From positions 248,001-312,000 of the forward strand of contig NZ_JARXVF010000005.1 of assembly GCF_029892515.1 (NCBI RefSeq): a stretch of DNA of 64,000 nucleotides, read 5' to 3'. Below the pieces are notes generated by a model that worked only from the letters and a program-made list of their open reading frames with translations, ran no database searches and had not been told where the DNA came from. Positions 36,705 to 44,395 of this stretch are shown one piece after another (positions within the stretch are counted from its first letter, which is position 1; the number at the start of each line of letters is the position of its first letter). This DNA comes from Pseudaminobacter soli (ex Li et al. 2025) (lineage in GTDB: Bacteria; Pseudomonadota; Alphaproteobacteria; Rhizobiales; Rhizobiaceae). The translations under genes were made by a program, and so were the position numbers.

Positions 36705-37958
36705 TCAGTGAGCCACGGCTGCCGCGGCAGCTTCGTCGATCAGACGGCCGGTGCGGAAGCGCTCCAGCGTGAACGGCGCGTTGATCGGATGCGGCTCGTC
36801 GCGCACAATGGTGTGGGCAAACACATGGCCCGAGCCAGGCGTGGCCTTGAAGCCGCCCGTGCCCCAGCCGCAATTGACATAGAGCCCCTGCACCGGCGTC
36901 TTGGCCAGGATCGGCGAGCGGTCTGGCGTGACGTCAACGATGCCGCCCCACGAACGCAGCATCTTCATGCGCGTGAACATGGGGAACATCTCGCAGATCG
37001 CGTCGAGCGTGTGGTTGAGGATGTGGAGCCCGCCGGTCTGCGAATAGGAGGTGTACTGGTCGGTGCCGGCGCCGATGACCAGCTCGCCCTTGTCGGACTG
37101 CGAGATATAGGCGTGCACCGTGTTCGACATCACCACGCAGGGGAACACCGGCTTGACCGGCTCGGACACCAGTGCCTGCAGCGGATAGCTTTCCAGCGGC
37201 ATGCGAACGCCGGCCATGTCCATCAGCACCGATGTATGGCCGGCTGCCACCACGCCGACCTTCTTGGCGCCGATGAAGCCGCGCGAGGTTTCGACGCCCG
37301 TGACCGCGCCATTGGACGCGCGCCGGATGCCGGTGACCTCGCAGTTCTGGATGATGTGCACGCCGCGCGCCGAGGCGCCGCGCGCATAGCCCCAGGCCAC
37401 CGCGTCATGGCGGGCCGTGCCGCCGCGCCGCTGCAGCGTTGCGCCCATTACCGGATAGCGCGCATCCTTGGAGATGTTGAGCGGCGGGCAGAATTCCTTG
37501 GCCTGCTCGGGCGTCAGATATTCGTTGTCGACGCCGTTCAGCCGGTTGGCATGGACATGGCGCTTGAGCACCTGAACGTCGTGCACATTGTGCGCGAGCA
37601 TCATCACGCCGCGCGCCGAGTACATGACGTTGTAGTTGAGGTCCTGGCTAAGGCCGTCCCACAGCTTCACGGCATGGTCGTAGATGCCGGCGGATTCGTC
37701 ATAGAGATAGTTGGAACGGATGATGGTGGTGTTGCGGCCGGTGTTGCCGCCGCCCAGCCAGCCCTTCTCGATCACCGCGACATTGGTGATGCCGTGTTCC
37801 TTGGCAAGATAGTAGGCGGTGGCCAGGCCGTGGCCGCCGGCGCCGACGATGATGACGTCGTATTCAGCCTTCGGCTCGGGCGAGGACCATTGTTCCTCCC
37901 AGCCCTTGTGACCGCGCATGGCTTCGCGGGCGATGGCAAATACCGAATATTTCCGCAT
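36705..37958 (-). CDS. soxB: Sarcosine oxidase beta subunit (second copy)
   Basis: This 417-residue flavoprotein subunit has the FAD motif [14 protein letters not shown] starting at residue 39, then [36 protein letters not shown] places His184 at the presumed covalent FMN site. [15 protein letters not shown] closes the protein. The start ATG is at 37956-37958, with GAGG 9 bases upstream. It oxidises the N-methyl group of sarcosine, yielding hydrogen peroxide and glycine. It diverges from rpsU across a 402-base region. Confidence 0.94.
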   Translation of the reverse strand: MRKYSVFAIAREAMRGHKGWEEQWSSPEPKAEYDVIIVGAGGHGLATAYYLAKEHGITNVAVIEKGWLGGGNTGRNTTIIRSNYLYDESAGIYDHAVKLWDGLSQDLNYNVMYSARGVMMLAHNVHDVQVLKRHVHANRLNGVDNEYLTPEQAKEFCPPLNISKDARYPVMGATLQRRGGTARHDAVAWGYARGASARGVHIIQNCEVTGIRRASNGAVTGVETSRGFIGAKKVGVVAAGHTSVLMDMAGVRMPLESYPLQALVSEPVKPVFPCVVMSNTVHAYISQSDKGELVIGAGTDQYTSYSQTGGLHILNHTLDAICEMFPMFTRMKMLRSWGGIVDVTPDRSPILAKTPVQGLYVNCGWGTGGFKATPGSGHVFAHTIVRDEPHPINAPFTLERFRTGRLIDEAAAAAVAH

Positions 37959-38360
37959 GGGCTTGGGCCTCGTGGATGCCGGAAGAAGTCGTCCCTGATT
38001 CAGACGGGCGAGGTGTACCACTAGCGAAAAGCCAGGACCAGCTTTGCGCTGTTTGCGACGGCGCTTGCCGCTTTGCGCCAGCATCGACTGCGACATTAGG
38101 CCTGCCGGAGCCGCTTTCCCGATTCCGCCGCGGAGATTTCCTGTTGACCTCCATCCCGAAGGGGCCATAGTGGTTGCGACGACTGGTTTTGACAACACTC
38201 GCGCTTTATCCAGCGGGTTTTCAGGCTTTTGTCCAATCGCCTCTCGACAGCGCCGCTTGATTCTGCTATCAGGCGCCCCAATTCGCGGTGGTGAGCGCTG
38301 CGACAGCAGTAGCTATTCGCCCCGCATTATCGAATTCGAACCGGAAAGACAGGATCGCCC
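37959..38360. other. 402-base divergent region between soxB and rpsU
   Basis: No gene is recognised. It must carry the promoter of the second sox operon and of rpsU. A TTGACC at 38142-38147 followed after about 17 bases by ATAGTG is a weak candidate promoter for rpsU, leaving a leader of roughly 190 bases. I found no copy of the TGTCTAGAC motif that precedes the first sox operon, so the two operons are probably controlled differently. No riboswitch could be recognised by eye. Confidence 0.45.
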
Positions 38361-38609
38361 GTGCAGGTACTCGTCCGCGACAATAACGTTGATCAGGCGC
38401 TTCGCGCCCTCAAGAAGAAGATGCAGCGTGAAGGCATCTTCCGTGAAATGAAGATGCGCGGCCACTACGAGAAGCCTTCGGAAAAGCGTGCTCGCGAGAA
38501 GGCCGAGGCCGTTCGCCGCGCCCGCAAGCTGGCTCGTAAGCGCGCCCAGCGTGAAGGCCTGCTGCCGATGACGCCGCGCCCGGCCGCCGCAGCTCGTCCG
38601 GCGCGTTAA
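38361..38609 (+). CDS. rpsU: 30S ribosomal protein bS21
   Basis: This 82-residue basic ribosomal protein begins with a GTG at 38361, with AGGA 6 bases before it. [24 protein letters not shown] is the standard N terminus, and [23 protein letters not shown] the conserved helix. The C-terminal extension rich in Pro, Ala and Arg is usual in rhizobia. bS21 helps the small subunit pair with the Shine-Dalgarno sequence of mRNA during initiation. It has its own terminator downstream. Confidence 0.97.
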   Translation: MQVLVRDNNVDQALRALKKKMQREGIFREMKMRGHYEKPSEKRAREKAEAVRRARKLARKRAQREGLLPMTPRPAAAARPAR

Positions 38610-38645
38610 TCTCGCCAAGTTTTCGTCCTTTTCCGAGGATAGCGG

Positions 38646-38690
38646 AAGGTGGGGTGACACGCTGTCACCGCCACCTTTTTGTTTTTGTTC
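38646..38690 (+). terminator. Rho-independent terminator of rpsU
   Basis: AAGGTGG-GG-TGACA pairs with TGTCA-CCG-CCACCTT around a CGC loop, and TTTTTGTTTTTG follows. It lies 37 bases after the rpsU stop codon. Strong stem and long T-tract. Confidence 0.93.
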
Positions 38691-38754
38691 GGAAAGAGCT
38701 TTATCTGCCGCTGGGCGCGAGGGATGTTCCGCGGCATGGAAGGGAATAGCAGCG

Positions 38755-39597
38755 ATGGAAGCAGTGATCGGCGCCCGTAGGAACCTCTGGCGCGGCCCAG
38801 CGATGGTCGCGACGATGCTTTCCGGCCTGGCGCTCGCAGCCTGTCAGTCGGGGCCGGCCGGCGAAATCAGCAGCATCGACACCGCACAGGGAGCGAGTGG
38901 AAACATCTCGTCGCTGTCCTCGGTGATCGCGCGCAATCCGCAGGATCCGGAAGCCTATAACGTCCGCGGCTCGGCCTACGGTCGCGGCGGCAAGTACCGC
39001 GAGGCGCTGAAGGATTTCGACACCGCCATCCAGCTTCGCCCGGACTTCTACCAGGCCTATGCAAACCGCGCGCTGATCTACCGCTCGCTCGGCGACCAGA
39101 ACTCTGCGGTTGCCGACTACAGCAAGGCGCTGCAGATCAATTCGAACTATGACGCCGCCTATATCGGCCGCGGCAATCTCTACCGGAAAGCCGGCCGCAC
39201 GCAGGACGCTTTCAACGACTTCCAGCGAGCCATCCAGCTAGACACCACCGACCCGCGCGCCTACCACAATCGCGGCCTGATCTATCAGCTGCAGGGCCAG
39301 CACGCCTACGCCATTGAAGACTTCTCGAAGGCCATCTCGCTGGCGCCGGACGCCGCCGAGCCCTACAACGGCCGCGGCCTCTCCTATCTCGCCATGAAGG
39401 ACGAGGACAACGCCTTTGCCGACTTCAACATGGCCATCAAGCTCGACGGAAACATCGCCGAAAGCTGGGCCAACCAGGCGCTGATCTATGAGCGCCGCGG
39501 CGACAAGGCCAAGGCCGCCCGCTCCTACGCTCAGGCGGCCCGGCTCGACCCGAACTACAAGCCGGCAACCGAAGGCCTGTCGCGCACACGCGGCTAG
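38755..39597 (+). CDS. Tetratricopeptide-repeat lipoprotein
   Basis: This 280-residue protein has a lipoprotein signal: the lipobox LAAC ends at Cys30 after a hydrophobic stretch, so a lipid-anchored periplasmic protein is expected. From about residue 60 to 275 it contains about six TPR units with the repeating pattern A-Y-x-x-R-G-x-x-Y-x-x-x-G. FDTAIQLRPDFYQAYANRALIYRSLGD illustrates the pattern. Homologues are common in Rhizobiales and presumably scaffold envelope proteins; no specific partner is known to me. The start has a GGAAGGGAAT ribosome site; an internal ATG at 38803 would shorten the signal. It has its own terminator. Confidence 0.9.
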   Translation: MEAVIGARRNLWRGPAMVATMLSGLALAACQSGPAGEISSIDTAQGASGNISSLSSVIARNPQDPEAYNVRGSAYGRGGKYREALKDFDTAIQLRPDFYQAYANRALIYRSLGDQNSAVADYSKALQINSNYDAAYIGRGNLYRKAGRTQDAFNDFQRAIQLDTTDPRAYHNRGLIYQLQGQHAYAIEDFSKAISLAPDAAEPYNGRGLSYLAMKDEDNAFADFNMAIKLDGNIAESWANQALIYERRGDKAKAARSYAQAARLDPNYKPATEGLSRTRG

Positions 39598-39623
39598 CCA
39601 CTCCCGCAGCTTCACCCTTTACG

Positions 39624-39656
39624 AACACCCGGCAGATTCTGCCGGGTGTTTTCGTT
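39624..39656 (+). terminator. Rho-independent terminator of the TPR lipoprotein gene
   Basis: AACACCCGGCAG (39624-39635) and CTGCCGGGTGTT (39639-39650) form a perfect 12-base-pair stem around an ATT loop. TTTTCGTTT follows. It begins 27 bases past the stop codon. Confidence 0.93.
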
Positions 39657-39785
39657 TGCGACGAATTTCGCTTGGCCCTTCTCAGTCGGGAACTTTGCGG
39701 GCCGTTGCCGGGTTATCCCGCCAATCGGCGCTATTTGCCGGGGTTTCTTTATTAGCGATTTTTCAAAAGCGAAGGGATCAACTCC

Positions 39786-40280
39786 ATGAAAGCCCCCCTC
39801 ATTGTGGCGGCAATGCTGGCTGCCTCCGTGACTGCTTCGACTTTTACCACCCAGGCGCATGCCAACGGCTTCAGGGTCGGCTGGCTTACCTGCGCGATCG
39901 GCGGCGGCGCGAGCTTCATCATAGGTTCGAGCAAGGAGGTTGCCTGCACCTTCCAGAGCGTCGACAGCAGCTTCCCGCTCGAGACCTACCATGGCCGCAT
40001 CGACAAGCTCGGCATCGATGTCGGACTGACCGATCAGGGCAAGCTGATATGGTGCGTCATCGCCCCGACATGGGACGCATACCTGCCCGGACGGCTGGCC
40101 GGCTGGTATGTGGGGGCCAACGCCGAAGCGACCGCAGGCCTCGGCGTGGGTGCCAATCTGCTGGTCGGCGGATTTTGGCACAGCTTTGCCCTGCAGCCAT
40201 TGAGCGTGCAGGCACAAAGCGGGGTTAACGCGGCAGCCACGGCCGCCAAGCTGGAACTGGTCAGCGACATTGCCCCGTAG
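39786..40280 (+). CDS. DUF992-family secreted protein
   Basis: This 164-residue protein has a cleavable signal peptide (cleavage near AHA-N, residue 26). The mature part starts RVGWLTCAIGGGASFIIGSSKEVACTF, the family pattern in which two cysteines are about 16 residues apart. Blocks of YHGRIDKLGIDVGLTDQGKLIW and a Gly/Ala-rich GWYVGANAEATAGLGVGANLLVGG are typical of DUF992 proteins of alphaproteobacteria. The function is unknown. It is probably a small periplasmic beta-rich protein. GAAGGGATC is the ribosome site. No operon partners. Confidence 0.9.
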   Translation: MKAPLIVAAMLAASVTASTFTTQAHANGFRVGWLTCAIGGGASFIIGSSKEVACTFQSVDSSFPLETYHGRIDKLGIDVGLTDQGKLIWCVIAPTWDAYLPGRLAGWYVGANAEATAGLGVGANLLVGGFWHSFALQPLSVQAQSGVNAAATAAKLELVSDIAP

Positions 40281-40411
40281 GCCATTTTGACGAATGGCGG
40301 CCGGCATTGCGCACCTGGCCGCCATTCGCCTCATCCCTCTCTGCACCAGCAGCGCCGGATCGCTTGATCCAGCATCGCCCATCCATTGCCCGCAGCGTCC
40401 GCTTAATTTAA

Positions 40412-40425
40412 AAACCAATTGGTTT
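40412..40425. promoter_or_regulatory. Perfect palindrome AAACCAATTGGTTT before the SufR-like gene
   Basis: A 14-base perfect palindrome in an AT-rich stretch ends 19 bases before the start codon at 40445. This is where an autorepressor would bind, covering the promoter or ribosome site. The sequence resembles operators of winged-helix and TetR dimers that carry ACCAATTGGT. I infer that the regulator at 40445 binds it. Confidence 0.6.
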
Positions 40426-40444
40426 CTTAATTGAGTGGACAGCC

Positions 40445-41095
40445 ATGCCAGACATCAGTCCCGGGGAAGACCGCATCCTGCGGCTTCTGAAATTTCGCGG
40501 CGACCAGACGACAGCCGCCATCGCCATCCATCTCGACATCACCGCGCCCGGCGCGCGCAAGCACCTCAACAACCTGCTTGAAAACGACCTCGTCGGCTTC
40601 GAGGACCGCGCGGGTCGTGTCGGCCGGCCGGAGCGCTACTGGCGGCTGACCGACGAGGCGCAGAAGCGCTTTCCCGACAGCCACGCGGTCCTGACCGTCG
40701 AGATGCTGGATTCGGTGCGCGGCCTGTTCGGCGAGGATGGGCTCGACCGGCTGATTGGCGAACGGGAACGCCAGATGCTGCGCCGCTACGATGCAGCGCT
40801 AGCCGGCCTGCATGGGCTGGGAGAGCGCGTGGCGGCACTCGCCGAGATCCGCTTGCAGGAAGGCTACCTCGCCGAAGCCGAGCAACTTCCGGGCGGCGCA
40901 TGGCTGCTTGCGGAAAACCACTGCCCGATCTGCGCGGCGGCTAGCAGCTGCCGCAATTTCTGCCGCTCGGAGCTTGCCCTCTTCCGGCAGGTGCTGGGTG
41001 ACGACGTCAGCGTCGAACGCATCGATTACATCCTCGAAGGCGCGCGCCGCTGCGCCTATCGCATTCAGTCCGCCTCGGAGGGGCAACGCACATGA
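40445..41095 (+). CDS. SufR-like winged-helix regulator with a C-terminal cysteine cluster
   Basis: This 216-residue regulator has an N-terminal winged helix (about 5-70) with AAIAIHLDITAPGARKHLNNLL as the recognition region. The C-terminal part carries HCPICAAASSCRNFCRSE, i.e. Cys160, Cys163, Cys169, Cys173, and later Cys203 in GARRCAYRI. That layout recalls SufR-type repressors that bind an iron-sulphur cluster; zinc is an alternative. It is a metal- or redox-sensing candidate. Its stop overlaps the MFS exporter start (ATGA), so the two are co-transcribed. The palindrome at 40412-40425 is its likely operator. Exact family naming is moderately sure. Confidence 0.8.
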   Translation: MPDISPGEDRILRLLKFRGDQTTAAIAIHLDITAPGARKHLNNLLENDLVGFEDRAGRVGRPERYWRLTDEAQKRFPDSHAVLTVEMLDSVRGLFGEDGLDRLIGERERQMLRRYDAALAGLHGLGERVAALAEIRLQEGYLAEAEQLPGGAWLLAENHCPICAAASSCRNFCRSELALFRQVLGDDVSVERIDYILEGARRCAYRIQSASEGQRT

Positions 41096-42519
41096 GCATC
41101 GAAAAGCCCCAGGTCGACTGGCGGGCATTGTGGGCCAGCGGCGACCTTGCCCGCTTCGTCTTCATCTCCCTCGGCATCCTGCTGCACGCCACCAACGAGA
41201 CCATGGTGGCAACCGTCATGCCGGCCATGGTCGGCGAACTTTCAGGCGTCGAGCTGGTCGGCTGGTCGCTCGCAATCTACGAGATCGGCGCCATCGTGGC
41301 GGGCGCTGCCGCCGGTCGCCTGGTCAGCTACGTGCCGCTGCGCAGCAACATGGTGGCGGCGGCGCTGCTTTACGCAACCGGCGCGGTCGTCTGTGCCCTG
41401 GCGCCTTCCATGCCCGTCTTCCTCGCCGGCCGGCTGATCGAAGGCCTCGGGGGCGGCGCGCTGGTTTCGCTGGCTTTCGTTTCGGTCGAACGTCTGTTTC
41501 CACGCAACATCTGGCCGCAGCTTTTCGGCGTCATGTCGGCGGTCTGGGGCGTTGCTGTCTTCAGCGGCCCGATGCTCGGGGCGGTAATCGCGCAATTCCT
41601 CTCCTGGCGCTGGGCGTTCGGCATCTTCTTTTTCGGCGGCGGCGGCATGGCACTGGCCTGCTTTGCGGTGCTGCGCGGCCCTACGGCCACGCGCCGTCAG
41701 GCTGCCACCGGCAAGCTGCCCCCCTTCCCCTTCGTGGCGCTTGGCACACTGGCGGTCAGCGTGGTGCTGATCGCGCTGGCCGGTGTGCGCATCGAACTGC
41801 TGCGCTCGTCGGTACTGCTGGTCTTGGGCCTTGCCGGGCTCGCCCTCTTCTTCGCGCTCGATGCGCGCAAGCCATTGTCGCGGCTCTTCCCTTCGCGGCC
41901 TTTGGACTGGAACACGCCGGTCGGCAGCGGCATGATCATGGTGGCCGCCTTCTCGGTCGCGACCTGCTCCTTCACGGTCTACGGCCCGCTGCTGCTCACC
42001 AGCCTGCACGGCATCTCGCTGCTCACCAGCGGCTACATCATCGCTGCCGAGTCGATCGCCTGGTCGATCCTGTCGATCAGCGTCGCCAACGCGCCGGTGC
42101 ATCGCGAGAAGGCCATTATCGTGACGGGCGCAGCCATGATCGCCGCCGGCGTCGCGGGCTTTGCCTATGCGGTGCCGTCGGGCTTCATCCCGCTGATCCT
42201 GTTCTGCGCGCTTCTGCAGGGCGGTGGTTTCGGCATGGCCTGGCCGTTCGTCACCCGCGTCATCGTCGCCGCCGCCAAGCCGACGGAAAGCACCGTCGCC
42301 TCCTCGGCGGTGCCGACCATGCAGCGTATCGGCTATGCGGTGGGTGCGGCCTCCAGCGGCATCATCGCCAACGCCGCCGGCTTTGCCGACGGGCTCTCGG
42401 GCGATACGGCCCGGCATGTTGCGAGTTGGCTGTTCATCGCCTTCGTACCGCTGACGCTGATCGGCGTGAGCGCGGCGGTCCGCCTGATCAGACGCCCGGA
42501 AGCACCGGCCGTCGCATGA
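41092..42519 (+). CDS. MFS drug-efflux-type transporter (DHA2/EmrB-like)
   Basis: This 475-residue membrane protein has about 14 hydrophobic segments. The N terminus carries TNETMVATVMPAMVGEL, where the DHA2 family usually reads LDxTIVNVALP, and the RLIEGLGGGALVSLAF motif of helix 4. The loop after helix 5, VWGVAVFSGPMLGAVIAQFLSWRWAF, resembles the antiporter motif C. The protein probably extrudes a small molecule in exchange for protons. Translational coupling to a cysteine-rich regulator suggests export of a metal chelate, oxidant or drug sensed by it (inference). Confidence 0.88.
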   Translation: MSIEKPQVDWRALWASGDLARFVFISLGILLHATNETMVATVMPAMVGELSGVELVGWSLAIYEIGAIVAGAAAGRLVSYVPLRSNMVAAALLYATGAVVCALAPSMPVFLAGRLIEGLGGGALVSLAFVSVERLFPRNIWPQLFGVMSAVWGVAVFSGPMLGAVIAQFLSWRWAFGIFFFGGGGMALACFAVLRGPTATRRQAATGKLPPFPFVALGTLAVSVVLIALAGVRIELLRSSVLLVLGLAGLALFFALDARKPLSRLFPSRPLDWNTPVGSGMIMVAAFSVATCSFTVYGPLLLTSLHGISLLTSGYIIAAESIAWSILSISVANAPVHREKAIIVTGAAMIAAGVAGFAYAVPSGFIPLILFCALLQGGGFGMAWPFVTRVIVAAAKPTESTVASSAVPTMQRIGYAVGAASSGIIANAAGFADGLSGDTARHVASWLFIAFVPLTLIGVSAAVRLIRRPEAPAVA

Positions 42520-42526
42520 CGGCCGG
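42505..42526. terminator. Perfect 9-bp hairpin straddling the MFS stop codon
   Basis: CCGGCCGTC (42505-42513) and GACGGCCGG (42518-42526) flank the loop GCAT, with the TGA stop at 42517-42519 inside the element. It lies between convergent genes (stops at 42519 and 42541). There is no T-tract. It resembles the palindromes at 1695 and 25410 in position. Confidence 0.5.
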
Positions 42527-42540
42527 GCCAACGTTAAAGG

Positions 42541-43377
42541 TCAGCGCTTGTAGCCCCTGCCGTAATGGGCCTCGAGCCTGGCCTGCACCATCTCGAACAT
42601 GAAGGACAGGATCCAGTAGATCAGCGCCGCCGTGGTCAGCATCTCGATATAGCGATAGCTGGCGCGGCCGAAGGACTGGGCCAGGAACATGATCTCCCAC
42701 ACGCCCATCACCGAGATGAGGGAGGAATCCTTCAGCATGGCGATGAACTGCGAGCCCGTGGGCGGGATGACGATGCGCATGGCCTGAGGCAGCACGATCT
42801 TCCACATGATCTGCAACCGGTGCAGGCCGAGCGAGGCGCCCGCCTCACGCTGGCCCAGCGGCACCGAAAGGATGCCGGAGCGGAAGATTTCGCTGAGATA
42901 GGCGCCATAGTTGAGCGACAGCGCGATGATGCCCGACGGGATAGCAGCAGGCACCGGCCCGATCTGCGGCAGGCCGAGATAGATCAGGAAGATCTGCACC
43001 AGGAGCGGCGTGCCGCGGAAGAACGAGGTGTAGAAAGTCGACAGGCCATAGAACAGGGCGCTGTTGGACAGACGCGCTAGGGACGACAGGAGCCCGAGCA
43101 CGATCGACGCCGCTATGGCGAAGAAGCACACGAACAGCGTCAGCGCCGCGCCCTGGATGAAGCCATCCTTGGTCAGCCTGAACCCTGCCAGGGCAGGAAA
43201 CTTGTCTAGGATGAAGGGAAAATCGAGGCCGAAGCTCAGGAAGAACAGCACGAACAGCGCCAACAGCACTGCCCAGACGCCAGCCACCCTGAGCTGAAAG
43301 AACCGGCCCCGTTTGTCGGTAACCTTGGGCGGGAGAAGCGTCCCGCCCTCGGCTGTTTCGATTGTCTCGCTTGCCAC
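42541..43377 (-). CDS. Amino-acid ABC transporter permease (HisM/GlnP type)
   Basis: This 278-residue permease starts from a GTG at 43375-43377, 4 bases after the stop of the binding-protein gene. No ATG is available upstream in frame without overlapping that gene. A hydrophilic N terminus of about 32 residues precedes five or more helices. The polar amino-acid family EAA loop is clear: REAGASLGLHRLQIMWKIVLPQAMRIVIPPTGSQFIAMLKDSSL. It imports the ligand of the protein at 43382. No ATPase gene is adjacent, so it must borrow one encoded elsewhere. Confidence 0.9.
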   Translation of the reverse strand: MASETIETAEGGTLLPPKVTDKRGRFFQLRVAGVWAVLLALFVLFFLSFGLDFPFILDKFPALAGFRLTKDGFIQGAALTLFVCFFAIAASIVLGLLSSLARLSNSALFYGLSTFYTSFFRGTPLLVQIFLIYLGLPQIGPVPAAIPSGIIALSLNYGAYLSEIFRSGILSVPLGQREAGASLGLHRLQIMWKIVLPQAMRIVIPPTGSQFIAMLKDSSLISVMGVWEIMFLAQSFGRASYRYIEMLTTAALIYWILSFMFEMVQARLEAHYGRGYKR

Positions 43378-43381
43378 CAGA

Positions 43382-44221
43382 TTACTGCTTGCTGGAGATG
43401 TCCTTGCCGACCCACTTGTCGGAGATCTTGGCCAGCGTGCCGTCGGCCTCCATAGCGGTGAAGATTTCCTTGATCTTGGCGTCCCATTCCGGATCGCCCT
43501 TGTCCACGGCAACCCAGATCGGTTCGGCATAGAGCGTGTCGCCGACCATCTTGAACTTGCCGTCGGACTTGGCAATGCGTTCCTTGGCGGTCAGATAGCC
43601 GCTGACGATCGCGTCGAGGCGCTTGCCGCCGCCGAGTCCCAGATCCTGGAAGGCGGTGTCTTCGGAATCGTAAGGCACGGCAGTCGCGTCGTCGAAGGGG
43701 AACTCCGGCTTGACCGGGTCCACGCCGGGAACGTCGATGACCAGCTGCTTTTCGATGTATTTTTCATAGGTCGTGCCGGCTTCGGCGCCGAGCTTCTTGC
43801 CGCTGAGGTCAGCGGCACTCTTGATGTCGTTGTTGTCGCTGTTGACGACGATGACAGCCGGCGCAGCATAGTACTCGTTGGTGAAGTCGAGCACTTCGGC
43901 GCGTTCCTTCGTCGGCGTCATCGAGCAGATGCAGATGTCCCAGCGGCCCTTCCAGTTGCCGGCGGTGATAATCGCCCAGGACGGGGTCTCGACCTTGAAG
44001 TCGACGCCGAGGCGCTTGGCGAATTCCTTCGCCACGTCGATGTCGAAGCCGTCCATCTCGCCCTTGTCGTTCATGAAGGAGAACGGCGGATATGCCTGGT
44101 CGGTTACTTCCAGGAGAACCTTGTTCTTCATCACGCGGTCTAGCGTCTCGCCGGCCTGAGCCGAAGCGACACCCGCCATCACGCAGCCCAGTGCGGCTGC
44201 CGCTGCAACAATCCGTTTCAT
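43382..44221 (-). CDS. Amino-acid ABC transporter substrate-binding protein (family 3)
   Basis: This 279-residue binding protein has signal peptide MKRIVAAAAALGCVMAGVAS. The start ATG is at 44219-44221; in-frame ATGs 15 and 27 bases earlier are less likely because they dilute the signal peptide. The mature part opens with LLEVTDQAYPPFSFMNDKGEMDGFDIDVAKEFAKRLG, the typical family-3 pattern. DICICSMTPTKERAEVLDFTNEYYAAPAVIVV and GKKLGAEAGTTYEKYIE follow it. It binds a polar amino acid in the periplasm. It is paired with the permease downstream and has its own promoter after the pntB terminator. Confidence 0.92.
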   Translation of the reverse strand: MKRIVAAAAALGCVMAGVASAQAGETLDRVMKNKVLLEVTDQAYPPFSFMNDKGEMDGFDIDVAKEFAKRLGVDFKVETPSWAIITAGNWKGRWDICICSMTPTKERAEVLDFTNEYYAAPAVIVVNSDNNDIKSAADLSGKKLGAEAGTTYEKYIEKQLVIDVPGVDPVKPEFPFDDATAVPYDSEDTAFQDLGLGGGKRLDAIVSGYLTAKERIAKSDGKFKMVGDTLYAEPIWVAVDKGDPEWDAKIKEIFTAMEADGTLAKISDKWVGKDISSKQ

Positions 44222-44350
44222 CGTAAGGTTTCCCATTCTTGTGCTCATGGCCTGCGTTCCCGACGCTCTATCCCGGTCTTGCGTGCCGGCTTGGCCAATT
44301 TCAACCATGTCTATACAAACCCGGCAAGCTATCAAATGCCGACCCGCAAG

Positions 44351-44378
44351 AAAAAGGGGCCGGCTAAGCCGACCCCTT
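44351..44378 (-). terminator. Rho-independent terminator of the pnt operon
   Basis: On the reverse strand AAGGGG-TC-GGC-TTA-GCC-GG-CCCCTT forms a hairpin and TTTCTT follows. It lies 17 bases beyond the pntB stop codon at 44396. Confidence 0.82.
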
Positions 44379-44395
44379 CCCAGAACTTCAATGCC

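Noticed and set aside
37959-38198. N-terminal extension of the second soxB
   Set aside because: The translation ([12 protein letters not shown] and similar) does not fit the family, and ATG 37956-37958 gives the same length as the first copy.
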